Assembly: GCA_019095985.1 (NCBI GenBank)
Contig: CM032666.1
Span: 45,952,703-46,016,702 of the forward strand
Origin: Streblospio benedicti
Lineage: Eukaryota > Annelida > Polychaeta > Spionida > Spionidae
Length of the DNA stretch: 64,000 nt
Reading direction: 5' to 3'
Part shown: piece by piece, positions 1 through 13,400 of the stretch
Layout: every line of letters begins with the position of its first letter
Numbering within the stretch: position 1 is the first letter of the stretch
The notes under the pieces: generated by a model
Told to the model about the DNA's origin: nothing
Database searches by the model: none
Seen by the model: the letters and a program-made list of their open reading frames with translations, nothing else
Translations under genes and position numbers: made by a program

Positions 1-134
1 CGGCCGAGTCGCTTCTTCCACGAGCGGACTCCACTCCTCCACACTTGGCGCAGAGCTTCATGGTCAACATCCACATTGACCCCATCAGGCGTAACAGAAA
101 AGGAGAATGCCACAGCAGCATGTGCCTCCGCCAT
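1..134 (-). CDS. CPT1: Carnitine O-palmitoyltransferase 1, first coding exon (partial)
   Basis: CPT1 sits in the mitochondrial outer membrane and transfers long-chain acyl groups from CoA to carnitine, the controlled entry step of fatty-acid oxidation. The minus-strand reading begins [18 protein letters not shown], then a segment ending [17 protein letters not shown]. This lines up almost residue for residue with the vertebrate CPT1 N-terminus (MAEAHQAVAFQFTVTPDG, HEALRQIYLSGLHSWKK), the cytosolic regulatory segment ahead of the first membrane helix. Only 44 codons plus 2 bases are in the window; the rest lies to the left. The ATG is at 134-132. A splice acceptor (TTATTACAG) ends at 140, so the exon starts at 139 and a non-coding 5' exon is expected upstream, somewhere to the right. 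The gene is head-to-head with the Rabin8-like gene. The paralogue cannot be told from this piece. Confidence 0.9.
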   Translation of the reverse strand, partial: MAEAHAAVAFSFSVTPDGVNVDVDHEALRQVWRSGVRSWKKRLG

Positions 135-140
135 CCTGCC

Positions 141-1216
141 TGTAATAATATTTTTCAAGTTATCTTGATGATCACACTGATCAACTTACTGTGGCAACAA
201 TATCACATGATAAACATTCTTGGTATCTACTCCATGAAGGACTTCAGTACATTACTAAACAAATATCAATAAAGTAAGACAATGGTATATGAAGACTTGA
301 GAATTTCTTTTAAGTAGCTTTGATAAATGTATGTAATATATTTCGCAAAAATAAAAACTTATTTCATACACGTATATGCCAAATTCCAATGCACTATACA
401 CAGTTATACCATGTTGCTTTAAATAAATCACTTAAGTCAGTGTTTACTGGACTTAACTACACTTTGTCTATAGACCTGACGATAAACTTTTTCAGGTTAC
501 CTTTAATATTTGTGTGTTTAATTCAAGCCTGCAAGATTTTTCTTTTATAACTTGGGAGTAATTTGTAATACATTCTAAGTTCTATTTACTTTAAGGCTAC
601 ATTAAACTAAAAAAGTATATCATCTATATCAGATGAGTCCACCAGGATAAGTTGGATATGACTGTTGCATGAGCCTTAAACAAATAGGACGTTTGTAGCA
701 TGAATATGGTATTTCATTTATCACACATTTGATGAAATAAAGCTTCGTGGCCTGATATTATATTCCGAAATGCACAAAACTACATTGTGAAGTATTGTAG
801 TTCTCCTATCTCCAACAGTACTAATAAAAATAGATATAGGTGTTCTAAAAGGCTGGACATATACTAAACGATGAATAATCTGATGTTAGGTTAATATAAT
901 AGATGACATACTCATATGTACAGGGCAGAAGGATGTTGAGCGTTGAATTACTTCTCACAACCCAGTGTGGATCACCAGTGTCTATCTTAATTGATTGAGG
1001 ATGGACTTTGTGTCTTTTTCGGGGTATGACGGTATATTACGAGGCCCCAATTTGTTACAGATTAAATAAAAGCACTAACAACGTATCGAGTAGAACTAAG
1101 CAGGCTGCTTTCGACTGATCATTTCTACCCTTGAATAACACGAAGTATCACATCGTAAACAGCTAGAAATGGATGTATTTTTTTAAATTTTACGTATTTT
1201 TTTTAAATTTTAGTTG

Positions 1217-1315
<99 letters not shown>

Positions 1316-3229
1316 AATATTTTCAATGTACATATATTAACCCTGCTGGATACTTTTCTCTCCGTGATGAATATAGTCAAACATGTTCATCTGTTAATAG
1401 TTATGCTCAGTGGCTAAACAAGTATGCTTGCAGAGAAACAATATGATGTGTTCTGTGCATTCTGAAAGTTTCTTTCATTTAAATACCATATTAGAATATC
1501 TAGAGCTATTTAAATCCACAAATTGGCAATAAACAATTGGCTAGAAACCCATCAAAACATGTGTAGGCGAGAAACGTAAACCGAATGATTTTCATCAGAC
1601 GTAACTCCACAATGCATGTAAGAAGGAACCTATCCTGCCAATGTTAAACGTGACGTATGCCATTAGAAATCCAAGGTACATCTGGCGAAAATCAATTGAT
1701 TATGCAACATCACGTGACCTTGTGTTTTAGCTGACAATATATAATGGTATTTTTATAGGTGTAATTATATACTAAACGTGAAAATATGAATCTTATTTTC
1801 CTTATACTTCCAATGGAAAAAGACATCATTTATTGATCCTGAATTTTACAAAACACATATATTTTTGACTGAGCATGATCTTCAAAAATGATGATGTAGG
1901 AATGTGGGCGTATTCCTTAAAATAACAACAGATCTAGTTTAGTGTTGCTTCCTGTGTTCTGTTTTTCTCAATTAAATCTGTATAGGGTCAGGACAAAAAC
2001 AAACAAAACATTCTCAAAAGCTGACCAAAATTATAAGGGTGTGAAATAAGGTCCTCACCGGTCTGCTAAAAGTTTTGCAGCCCTCTATTGAATTAGTGAT
2101 AAAATGTTAATATCCTCTCTCATAATTTGTGAACAGTGACCGTAATAAAGGAAAATATCAAAATAATCGACAGTCAGTTTACTTGCATTTTTTGGCAATG
2201 ATAACATGAAGCTTGCGCCCACTGTTTTTTTACACCGACATACATTTTCAAACTGACACATATATCTTAATGACATTTTGGTTTGAAAACACATTTCAGA
2301 ATGATGGCGCCTATATCTGGCCTTAAAACAAAACACAAGAACAAAAACAAAAAACCACAAAATTATGAGTCATACTATTAGAAAACTTTAAAACCTTGTA
2401 AGGTTTTAAATTTAATGCAGTCAGTGCAAACAATCTATAGTTTAATTGACTATTTACTTTTAAAAAGTTTTAATACCCATATTTGCGCATCAACTTATGA
2501 AATTATAATTTAGGCAATCTGTTAAGTGCTGACTGCTACCAGGAGACATTCAGAAGCGAATCTTGTGAACTGCCAATAATTAGAGTACAATGCGCTAAAC
2601 AAAACAAAAAAAACATTATAGTACTTTAATATCCAATGAAGTTAGTGTTGCAACTTGGGCATCACTTACTTTGTCATTTTACAATTAGGAGGAAGGAATA
2701 AAACTAATAAAATACATACCATTCAAAAGAGAATAAAACAGTTTTCAATGCCGCACATCTCGACACCATAACAACCCTCAACGACCTTGCATAATTTTTT
2801 TTGCTTAGATCACCCGCAGGCAAAGAGATTAAACTAACAAAAATATATATCACGATATATACGAAAGATGAGAAATAAAGGATTATTTTCATACATGCTA
2901 ATGTTGATCTTTATAAAAACTTCAATTCCAAATCATGGCATCTTCAATTTCACAGGGAAGGCTTTTTTTATATTTGGTAACCATCAATCAGCTATTGTAG
3001 TCCTGGGATGTTATTTACACATTATATATAAGACCTTATTTCATTTCCTCCCCTAAGCCAAGTATTTTAGCAGTATTGTTTAAACAAAAACACGCTGCAA
3101 AAGTTGGTTCTAAGGCAAGCGTGTAAGTGTTGTTAATTAAACATTAATATCTTGTTAAACAATTAATAATCTTTTATTAGGGACACTTCAGATATTGATG
3201 AACAACAATTTTAGCTACAATATGACATA
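141..3229. other. CPT1 upstream/intron region without recognised gene
   Basis: AT-rich sequence with no coding segment I recognise. It should contain the CPT1 5' UTR exon and promoter, which I cannot place. Besides the TA microsatellite listed separately I see only short open frames lacking codon structure. Confidence 0.5.
1218..1313. repeat. (TA)n microsatellite
   Basis: An uninterrupted TA dinucleotide run of about 96 bp. The Tyr-Ile open frame across it is only the translation of the repeat. Confidence 0.98.
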
Positions 3230-3322
3230 GATGCTGTCGCCAGTCTTGACATACGTCAGAGTCTCGTCATATTTTAGTGACGTGACGAGACTCTGACGTA
3301 TGTCGACTCTTGCGACCGCATC
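3230..3322. mobile_element. Small foldback MITE, copy 1
   Basis: A 93-bp hairpin whose two arms of about 39 bp are nearly perfect reverse complements; both contain GACATACGTCAGAGTCTCGTC or its complement. The ends read GATGC-GTCGC and GCGACCGCATC, flanked by TA. Two diverged copies lie at 4307 and 7882. It is too short to code for anything, so it is taken as a non-autonomous DNA element; a TA target would suit Tc1/mariner relatives, but the superfamily is not proven. Confidence 0.8.
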
Positions 3323-4306
3323 TACACTTAATTTGATTATTTTAACCAAGATCCCAATAAAAGCATTTAGCTAAAAATTAGCTATTATCGCAGTTGTCAT
3401 ACACTGTCAACGCGCATCTCTATGCGCCTACCCAAGTCATTGGCAGTGCTCAAGATATTGGCACAATCAAAAACCATTTATTAGCATTCACTAGCCTATT
3501 TTTTTTTACACTCCTAGAACGCTTTGTCCACAATGTCCAATTATAACCTAAGACGTGTGTGTTACCTTTAAGATAAAGTATGTTTGGGAGGTGCCAAATA
3601 TGGAATAACTTGAACACTTCCTCACATATTAATAACATGGGCATATAACATTATTATCAGATCTAGCACTAAGTACTTGTCTATATCTATTGATTGAGTA
3701 AACATGTAACATTTTCCCTAGACCCAAGGAATAATATATCTGGAACTTTAGTTTTATGTAAATAGATCTACCTACTGTACTTTCCACTTTCTATTATAAT
3801 ATATCAAAACACAAAAATCCCTCAGATCTTATTTGTACAGATAGGTAGAGGGTCTATATCTAAGGGGCCCTTGCTCATATGTTGGAGAATCTCGCAACAT
3901 TGTTTTTTTTATATATGATCCTTTTTACTGGCCCAAATCGAGTAGCAAAGAATCCTAGCCAAGTGTAATCGATTGGCTCTTGTACATACAAGATATTGAT
4001 ATCTCTTATTGTAATAATGCAGATATAGAGCTAATTTAACAATCTAAATTCTATATGTTTTCACCTTATCAACACGAGAGTCCCCGAGAATGATAACTTG
4101 TAATACGGGTCCGTGAAAATAATATTTGTTTCTACTAAAATACAGATTGATTTTACGGATAACAAACAACGCTTTGGTAAACCATCACATCACATAGCAC
4201 AAACACATGATTGATCTCTAGTGCACTGCGGGTGTTAAACTTTTCTTCTTACATGTTCGATGTTAACAAATTGTTTCTTCCTAACACTTTATTTTTTTCA
4301 GAATAA

Positions 4307-4410
4307 ATGCAGTCGCCAGAGCCTCGACATACATTTAGCAGATTGTCACTTTACTAAAATGTATGTGTGATGACCTGCTAACATATGTCAAAGCTCTGGC
4401 GACCGCATAT
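4307..4410. mobile_element. Small foldback MITE, copy 2
   Basis: Same family as the hairpin at 3230. The ends ATGCAGTCGCCAGAGC and GCTCTGGCGACCGCAT are inverted repeats, and the inner arms carry GACATACAT and ACATATGTC. The centre is more diverged than in copy 1. Confidence 0.75.
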
Positions 4411-4423
4411 ACCACATGATTTG

Positions 4424-4875
4424 GGGATCGATGGTGCAGTGGTTACCATGCAGGACTACGAAACATGATTTGTCTGCTTTATGAGTTTGCGGCCCGTCCA
4501 CAGCAGACTTAGTGTCACCAAAACCGTTACGTCTGCTACTGCATTGCCGATCTTCACACAGTGTGTCGCCACAGTAGTGAGTACAGTAAACTACACGGTG
4601 GCAACACTAAGCGTGAGGTTCAGAAGCCTCATTAAAAGGTGTGTCTCCCATGTGGAAAGGGCTTCATGCAGAGTCACCCCTCTGCACACAAAAAAACTCG
4701 CTTAGCTTGAAAACAATAGCTTCCACACCCACAAGCCTCAGTTGGTTAACTAACCTGCCTCTGGAGGTCCATGTACCAGCACCACGTGACCTCCATCGAT
4801 CTGTTATAATCATCAAACTTGATGGCTGCAGAGTACTAACAAAACAAAACAAACAAAACAAACAAACAAACAATT
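4424..4875 (+). mobile_element. tRNA-headed SINE with AAACAAA tail
   Basis: The head contains an A-box-like TGGTGCAGTGG at 4432-4442 and, 50-60 bases on, a degenerate B-box-like GAGTTTGCGGCCC, the layout of a pol III tRNA-type promoter. A body of about 350 bp follows and ends in a simple tail made of AAAAC/AAAC units (about 4840-4873), as expected for LINE-mobilised SINEs. Part of the body (about 4728-4790) recurs in reverse orientation at 7700-7780. Open frames across the element, including a 195-codon one on the minus strand, are not genes. Confidence 0.65.
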
Positions 4876-5219
4876 TGTTTGATGACCTTAAATATGTTTG
4901 AATGCAATTCACGTGACACCACCTGCTCATGCACCTACCAAGTGCTGCACCATTCAAACAAGCCTGTGTTGACAACCAGATTGCATAGAAAAAGAATGAT
5001 TTTTGCTCTTCTGGGAAATGCACCATAAAACAATCAAAGAATGGCAACTTCATAAATACTTCTAAATGATAAAAATGATAAAACCTTCTCTTCCGTGTCC
5101 TGTTTACCTGGTGATAAAAAAGGCACTGACGTAAACAAAAAAACATCTTACAAACAATGTGTAACGTATCTCTTAACAATTGAAAAGCAGCGTTTGGCAT
5201 ATAGGAATTCAAGACATCA

Positions 5220-6375
5220 TCATATCTCCACCAACTGTTGGGCTGTCTCATTTGCTTCCCTGAGATCAGAGTCTGTGCTCAGCTTACATTCCTGCAGGAT
5301 ATGTTCAATGGTCTGTGGGTCCTCTCCACACAGGCAGGATTCGTGTTGAGAGAATCCCCACTGGCACATGGTGTCTTTTGTCTTTGCCACCTTAGCTCTT
5401 GCTCTGTTCAGTGCTACCCACTGTCTTCTTGGAAGGTCTATTCGAGGGGGAAGGGCCTCATGTGGTAGTGGTAGAGCTTGGTTATTGCCTTGGTCAGATC
5501 TGGTCCACCTTGCGATTCTTAACATGTCAGTTGGTGTATCTTCACTGTTAACCTTGATGAAGCTGTTTCTTAACTTCAACCTTGTTACAACCTCTTTGTG
5601 TCCATACATAGGGTGGCGGGGATCATTCAGCTGTTTTCTTCTTTCTACCTTAGTTATAGCTTCACGGCGTATGCGAGGCGGGCAAATGCCAGTGAGCCTG
5701 TACAACGAAGAAACTTAGTAGTGGGGTGACTCAAGTTTCCGGTGATTATTCGGCAGACTTAGTTGGGCTCAATATCTACCTTTGATGCATGGGCTGATCT
5801 TTCCCACACTGCTGCACAGTATTCGGCTGTAGAGAAGCACAATGCTAATATAGGCTCATTGAGGCAGAGCAGTAATATTGGGCTTAAATCTTTGGTAGGG
5901 CTGGATCTCTATTGGGTTTTTAAAAAGCCACAACCTTTGCTCTTCACCACAATTTCGGCAGATGAATACCATTGGCACAGTTATTAAATAAAATGTAATC
6001 TTAATAGCCAGTCTAAAGTCTTCCCTTCAAAGTATTTGAGCATCTTTGCACTAGTTCCATCAAGACCTGATGCTTTGCCGGTTTTCAAGTATTTCAGATT
6101 TGCTAGCCGTTCCTCACGAGAGAATGGAATGAAAATGTCATCACTTTCATCAAGAACACATCTCATTTCTTCTTTCATCTTTCTTGCATATCCATGGTCC
6201 TTTTCTTTTTCAGTGGTTTCCCATTATCTAATAGCCGTTTAGCTACTTGGTTTGGGGACTGCTGCAGAGCATTGGTCCGGTTCCTGGGCAGAGTTGAATT
6301 CAAGTGATTGTTTGGCAAAGTATTTGCTGTATTAAGGTCGGCTATGTTAAAGCCCATGGAAACGTTCATAAGCAT
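5220..6375 (-). mobile_element. Internally deleted LINE (non-LTR retrotransposon) ORF2 remnant
   Basis: Two ORF2 segments lie in the correct order on the minus strand. The 5' part (6375-5990) encodes a reverse-transcriptase entry region with LLDNGKPLKKK and KTGKASGLDGTSAKMLKYF, the familiar GKAxGLDG motif of non-LTR RTs. The 3' part (about 5850-5220) encodes the ORF2 C-terminus, with CAAVWERSA-like residues, ICPPRIRREA, and a cysteine-histidine cluster CLCGEDPQTIEHILQEC near 5290-5340. The RT palm, including its FADD box, is missing, so the copy has a large internal deletion as well as lost 5' and endonuclease regions. The clade is unassigned; I-like or Jockey-like are both possible. Confidence 0.8.
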
Positions 6376-7418
6376 CCTCTGCTCTATATACTCTCCAGTA
6401 TGTTATACAATGATACATATACAACGAATTTTAATTCACAACTAACAACCTATAGCCACTTTAAGTACAGACAACTTAGGTATCAAAACTAAGACCGAAG
6501 TTCTCTGACTAGTATTTAATTGATTTTATGTAATATTGTATATGTATTTGGTCTGGATGTTTAAATAAAGTTTATGGAAATCTTAACATATAGAAGAAAA
6601 AAACATTGTTTAAAGGAATAATGAACAAATAGGAGCCTTCCTAACAAGCAGCTATTTTATGGGAGATTTGGCATCTGTTGCTTCACTACTAAAATCTTAA
6701 GTTATCGCTGTTTGACGTCAATATCAAAATACCCAGGAATATCATCATCTGCACTTTTTGTGGAACGATAGGGGTCAATAATGATTTTGACAAGGTCATC
6801 ATCAGTTATCTTACTGGTGTCATCGAATATATGTTGTAACGTTTTATAACATGTGTAACTTTTTGTTTGGTTCATAATGCACACATCGAAATTAAAATGT
6901 TTTCTGCTGCTGCAACGATCTGCATTATAGTTCAAGTCAACCTAGTTATTGCACTTATAAATAGCACCTGTCAATCTGTCAATGTACTAAATTTTGTCAA
7001 CAAGAGAAATGACAGAAAAATAAAGTTTATGGACATTTTCCAATTACTAAGTATATATTTGACAGGTAATATTATAGTTCTTTGTATTATCAACTTCTTT
7101 GGTATTTGTGAATTAAAATAATCTTCAACATCGATATGATATGGAGCTATTTTTATGACTGAGCATATGAGTTCCACCCACCAGGAAGTGGACATAGTCT
7201 ATAAAAAAATCATAAAAAATCATTTATCTGCTGAAAGAAAATTATGTAGATCTAGGCTTTCTCTCTCTTTGCAAGTTTCTAACACGTAAAATCACCACCA
7301 GAATTTCTATGAAATGTTTTTAATTATTATATATATACTACTTTGCATATTTCTAGATAGTGGAATTAATTGTGTCAATTTGTGAGTTTAACTTGTGTCC
7401 CTCTATCTATATTCTCAG
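6376..7418. other. Upstream region of the Rabin8-like gene, no recognised gene
   Basis: AT-rich, with only short open frames. A 77-codon minus-strand frame (6702-6935) has a plausible acidic composition (ADDDIPGYFDID) but no family I recognise. A 5' non-coding exon or promoter of the Rabin8-like gene may lie here, since its first coding exon starts with a splice acceptor. Confidence 0.4.
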
Positions 7419-7427
7419 CTGCCATCA

Positions 7428-10400
7428 ATGATGACAAGTACGTCAGTCCAATCTGAAGAATTAGTCCACAGTACTCCAGAAAATGGTGACTGTCACTCAC
7501 AAACATCTCAAGATTCAGGATGTTCTATAGACAGCACAGGAGGGCCAGTAGTAATGCGAAAACCATCCAAAATATCTAATGGCCACCACAATGGGTATGT
7601 GTAATCGTATATTTCTTTACCCAAGTACTTTATGTTCCTATTGTTTTGCGTTATTTGTGTGGATACTCTGTAGCCATCAATTGCTAATGAATATCGCAGA
7701 GGGATACCAAGTGGTGCTGGTACATGGATCTCCAGAGGCAGGTCAGGTACTCAGAGGTCAGGTAACCAACTGAGCCTCATGGTATGTCATATTTGTGCTT
7801 GACCCTAAGTAATTCTAGTTCAGGCAAACTGTTGTTCAGCAATGTTTGCAATATCAGGGAGACAGGAGACATTTTATTGTAGATGTACGCGCCACCACTG
7901 ACATACGTCAGCAGATCGTCACATCACCAAAATGTACTTGTGATGAACTGCTACCATATGTCGAGGTGTTGACACCCGCATCTAGATTAAATTACATCGC
8001 TTGAACTGGCAATAATGAGCAATGTGTTAAATATCAAACGTAAACAGGTGGAAACAATCAACAAAACAAAATTAGACATTATACGGACCACAATAATAGT
8101 CACTCTTGTTTACAAAATCGTCGACAGCCATGAAAGATGCATTAAGTTGTGCGTACTACAGACAGTTTCATACATCAACGCTGTCAGCGCTCTCAACCTA
8201 CGCATGTTGTTCTCTGATGTGGACAGGACCTATCAGACATGCACTTTAAACTATCAACGTTTTGGAACCATGAGGGTGAACAAATACAATTCACTGTAAT
8301 TAGCATTATAGTGGTATTCCCTTTGTTTTTTTTAAATCCCCTTTGTTTTGGTTGTCTACTAATGAACCAAAGCATCTTGCAATTAATTTTATCATGAGAT
8401 TAAGCTGTATGTCTAAAACAAAAGCTATAAAATGATGTTCAATTAAATTATCGTCAAATACAATTCATCGTCCCAATGTGTCCAGGGTCAGGATTAGGTA
8501 GAAAAGTGCTACTGGTCAGGAGGACGAGTAAACCTCAAATATCAACTTGTCCTGCAAAAAATGTACTCGTCCTCCTTGCACAAACTCTATACTTGTATAA
8601 AGTTTGACCAGAAATTCCTCAAAAGGACGAGTTACTAAAACTTCTTGCTCGTCCTCCACAAGTTTTTAAATTTTACTAGTCAATACAAGCGGATGAGTGG
8701 CTAATCCTGACCCAGTGTGTCTGCTTAGGTTAATGGTGTACTTGGGCCTTTTCCTGGTCAAATTTTTTTTAAGGTGATTAAGCTGGTAAAAGTCCATCAA
8801 ATTGTTTAATTAAAATTGTTAGATAATTCTTTGATACCAATAGCTTAGGGAAAATTAATTTTGCTGTTAATTGGATTATTTATGGTTTAGAGAGGAAAAT
8901 GAATCAAGTGAAGATGATCTTGAACGGAGACGTAGTGCTTCAGTTCTAGAAGTCAAAGAACATGCCCACTCCAGACTTAGAGATGAACTTCTAAAAGCAC
9001 AAGAGGTAAGTATAATATTGTTGAATTCACAGCCTTCTTTAGTGGTACATTGGAATGCTGGATGGACTGGATGTCAATATTATTCCATCATTAACTAGAA
9101 GAAGAATTATTTATGTACCAATCAGTTAACACCCATTTAACACTTCTAAATTTAAGTGCCAAACATCATATTTCCTGTAAATGCCCCTGGCATATCACAC
9201 AGTGTCTGATTTGGAGAAACAGCTTCTTGCTGCTCAATAGGAAATCACGCAGATGGTCCTCCCCAGAAGTTATATGTACTCGTCCTGACAAATTTTCGAA
9301 TGTGTTTTGGCTGAGTAGCTACTTGTATGAGTGAATTGAATTCAGCACTAGTCCTCCCCAATTGCTTAATCTGAACAAGCAGACTTGTGACTAAGTGGGT
9401 GACTCAGCCTCAAGAACATGTTTTACTCTCACTATTCTTGCAAGAAAGCTCCTACCGCTGTATTAATATAGCTGAAAACACAGCTTCCATATGACGATAT
9501 CAAGTGGCCCTGACGGGACTCGAACTCACGACCCCAAGGTTGTGGGACCAGAATGATCTAGCATCTTTTTATCATTGCTATCAGTGCTAAAAAAACATCA
9601 CTCGACTTGCTGGAATAGGTGTTGCAAAAAGGCAAGTGATAGCAGATTGCAAGATGTTCATGTCTTATGGGTGTATGGTTACATCGAACATCAGCCAATC
9701 AAATTCAAGTGGATTGCTTGCTGCTCACGTGGAAGGTGTTTACAAATTTGTCAAATAAAAAAGGCATTTGTGTTTTATTCCAAATTGATGTATTATGAAA
9801 GCTAAAAATGAATCAATGGCTAACTCCGTAAAACCGTAGTTCCGCCTCTGCCACCGGGCGGCGCTGCAATCGTCAGGGGTAGATGTTGGGCAATTCGCCT
9901 TATAATTGTACGGGAAAGTCAGACTTTTGAGGTGTATTTTCTGTAAGAAATACTCATCCATGTTATTCCAAAACGTCGTGTATCAATAGCAAAGCCCTTA
10001 AGTATCGATGCATCTGAGCATTGTTTCTCAAATACGTGACATAATTAGAATAATTCAATTTAAGTAACATACTTATCTGACCTGCCAGTGAGGCTTTAAG
10101 CTAGATTTATAACACCTACGTACCAATATTACGTTCGACGTTTGAAAAATATAGTACTTATAGACTTGTACATCTAATGTCAACGAAGTGTTTTATACAT
10201 TAAAATTGTAGCAAAATATGGACTTTATCAATGGAATATATATGTGAAAGACATGTATGTCAAGGATGACATACGCATCATATACAGTTAGAAAGGACAA
10301 TCAACATTTATGGATAATCTTGTCAAACACACTGACTGTCAAAATCGGCCATGGCTTGAGCTTGATGCAAAAACACAACTTGGAAATCTGGACAAAGCTC

Positions 10401-13400
10401 ATTATATACAATTCCAAATAAAATGTGAGTATCATATATGAAAACTAGAGAAGTATGCGAACATTTCTCTGTGTGTCACAAAACATAATTATGAACATAG
10501 AGCACATTAATGCCATCTTCAAAATGACTAATATACACGAATGTTGAGGCGCTGTTTTGAAAGTCTACCCCTGCCGACTGCAGCGCCGCCTGGCGGCAGA
10601 ACAAAAATACTTCGTAACGGGTGTCAGAGACTGCCATTATAAACCTATTACAATATCACATACTAAAAGACATATTCTCAGATGAAGTGTATTATTGAAT
10701 ATTTCAACTGATTTTGCTATCAAGTTGGCGATGTGTAATTTCACAACCAACAGGCGTCGATTAAAAACTTGAAAGATGTTTAAATAATGATATTCAAAGA
10801 TATGGGCAGTACATATCATATTTTTAGTACAGGATTTTGTGGTGAGACAATTTCAATCAGTAAGATTCAGAATCAGATAGCAAATATAAGCAATACTATT
10901 TATTTAACATTGAATGGCACTATTATTTTAAGCTTCAAGAATCTTGTATGGAACAGGATTTGTAGTCAAGATAATCGCATATTTTTAATTGAGTAATTTG
11001 TAGAAACATGCAAGGTTCAGGTTATGATAATAATTAGAATATTCAATATACAATGAATGATTGCTTGTTACTTTGTACAATCTATGTACTTGCTAACGAT
11101 GTTGAGCAATAATACCTACCCCAAGGCAATAATTTGTATGCTATGAACTGAGAAATCTTTAAATAACGTTTCAGATGAGATTTACCTGGTAGGTCATTTT
11201 TTTCTCTCAACTCTGCAATTACATCGCTCATTGACATAATTTATGCATGGGCATAACATACAATACACATAGCACGTTCAGGGATAACGCTGGCTAAAAT
11301 ACAGCATGTGTCGTTTTAGCCGACTTTCTCAAGAAAGAGTATGCCATTTTGCTATATGGCTATGTAAAACCTCAAACGAATTTGTGAGTGCCTTCAAATT
11401 TTTTTTTATACATTAAATCAATAATTATCCATAATGTACAGGTGGTGGTGTTATCTTTATTTGTATTGTAATCTGCAGCTCATTATGAGCATATTGGCAG
11501 ATGGATTGGAGTCTCAATTGCTCCTATGCAAGGAATGTAGCTTAGCACAGAACATATTCATGGAATTACAGTGTCTAGATTGTTCCTCTTGGGAATTGTC
11601 GGCGGGAAGAAGAAGTTTCTGATTGTGTCCGTATTGGTTTGAAGATGTCTTAAGTTTGTGTTGATGTGCGACGGTCAGCGGGCAGAAGGATGACATCCGC
11701 TGGGATGGCTACTTGCTTGTTCACTATTTTGCCAGCCAGTGTACCTTCTGATGCGAGAATAGTGTGTTCCAATGTAGCTATCTCAGCCTGGTGGAGACAC
11801 TGTTGTATGTACAATGTAGACATAAAGAAGTCACTCATGGCGAAGCTTGCGACTCTGTGATGACTTTCATCAGTTTTGAAATGTTGGTCTTCGTGTGAGG
11901 GTGCCATATTTGGCAAGCATAGCACAGAGCGGGCAAGTGAAAAGTATGCCAGCTTTTTCAAGTCTCTTGAGCATTGAGACAGATTGCATCTTAGAAGCCC
12001 AATTGCTTGGTTGCATCTTGCAGATACTGTGTTGATGTAGGAATCCCACATCAGTCCATCATTGATGAGCACACCAAGATATTTTGAAGCTGGTACAAGG
12101 TTCCAATATCTGATCACTAATCATACAGAAGCTATCCAGTAGTGTCAAAGACTGGCTGATGCAAAGAAGCTGGTACTTAGACAGGGTTGAAGCGTCTTCA
12201 GCCCAGCGTTGCAGACGATTGAAATCATTCTGTAGCATCATTTGGTTGTGGAATGATCTAATTGAGTTGTAAAATAGGCAGTCATCTGCAAAAAGTCTGC
12301 TCTTAGGCTGGATGGCAGAAGGAAGGTTGTTGATGTGTGTACTGGTAAGGAAGAGATTTGGGCCGAAGCACCATGCCTTGTGGAACTTCAGAGTCGACAT
12401 GGACTCACGCTGAGTGCGCTCCATCCTGGACCACCACAACTCTTTTCTCCTGAGTCTTCATCCAACAGTGTCTTAGCTTCTGGCTTTTACATATTGCCAA
12501 AATGGTTTGTTGTTATTTGTGATTTTTAAGCCTCGTTGGTAGGGCTTTGTTCACTAATTCCATCTTGCCTCACTGAAAGCTCTCTCAGTGTTCTTTTGTG
12601 CTTTACCGAACTTTAACCATGATGATAGCAAGCCAACTTTTTTTGCCTTGAAGAAATGCTGCTATCTGTATCAATATCTGTAAGTTAATCTGCAGGGCTT
12701 TATCAGCATATGGGCAGATGGATGGGAGTACGCAACGCTACTCAGTCACTCCTGTGCAAGGCATGTAGCCTGGCATGGAATGTGTCTACAGAACTGCAGT
12801 TGGTAGTGTCTGAGTCAATGCTGTTCCATTCTGGAATTGTCCGTGGAAAGAAGGAGATCCTAAATGTGTCCGTATTTGCTGTTAAATATCTAAATTTGTG
12901 ATGATGTGATGACCGTGTACGCTGGTCAGCTGGTAGGAGGATGTCATCAGCAGGGATGGCCACTTTCTTGTTCACTATTTGATGCATAAGTGCTAGTCGG
13001 TGATTTTTCCGGGGGGAGGATAGTGTCTCCCATTGTAGCTGTCTAAACATGGCGGTAACACTGCTGTAGGTAGAGTAGTCACTCATGGCGAATCATGCTG
13101 CTCTATGTTGGACTTGCTCCAGTTTTGTAATGTTCTTCTTGGTGTGAGGGTCCCATACTTGGCAAGCGTACTCTAACACAGAACGGGCCAGTGAAAAGTA
13201 TGCTCATTCTTTCAGATCTCTTGAGCATTGAGACAAATTGCGTCTGAGAAAGCCGATGGTTTGGTTGCATCTCGCAGCTATCTTGTCAATGTGTGAGTCT
13301 CACTTCAGTTGGTTGTTGATGAGCACACCAAGATATTTTAAAGCTGGTACCTGTTTTAAAATCTGATCACCAATCGTGTAAAAACTTTCCAGCGGTGACT

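Noticed and set aside
1214-1417. 67-codon Tyr/Ile-repeat open frame
   Set aside because: It is the translation of a TA microsatellite.
4664-5251. 195-codon minus-strand open frame
   Set aside because: It runs through the SINE body and its AAACAAA tail; no protein family or codon structure is seen.
6702-6935. 77-codon minus-strand frame as an exon
   Set aside because: No convincing splice sites tied to a neighbour and no family recognised.
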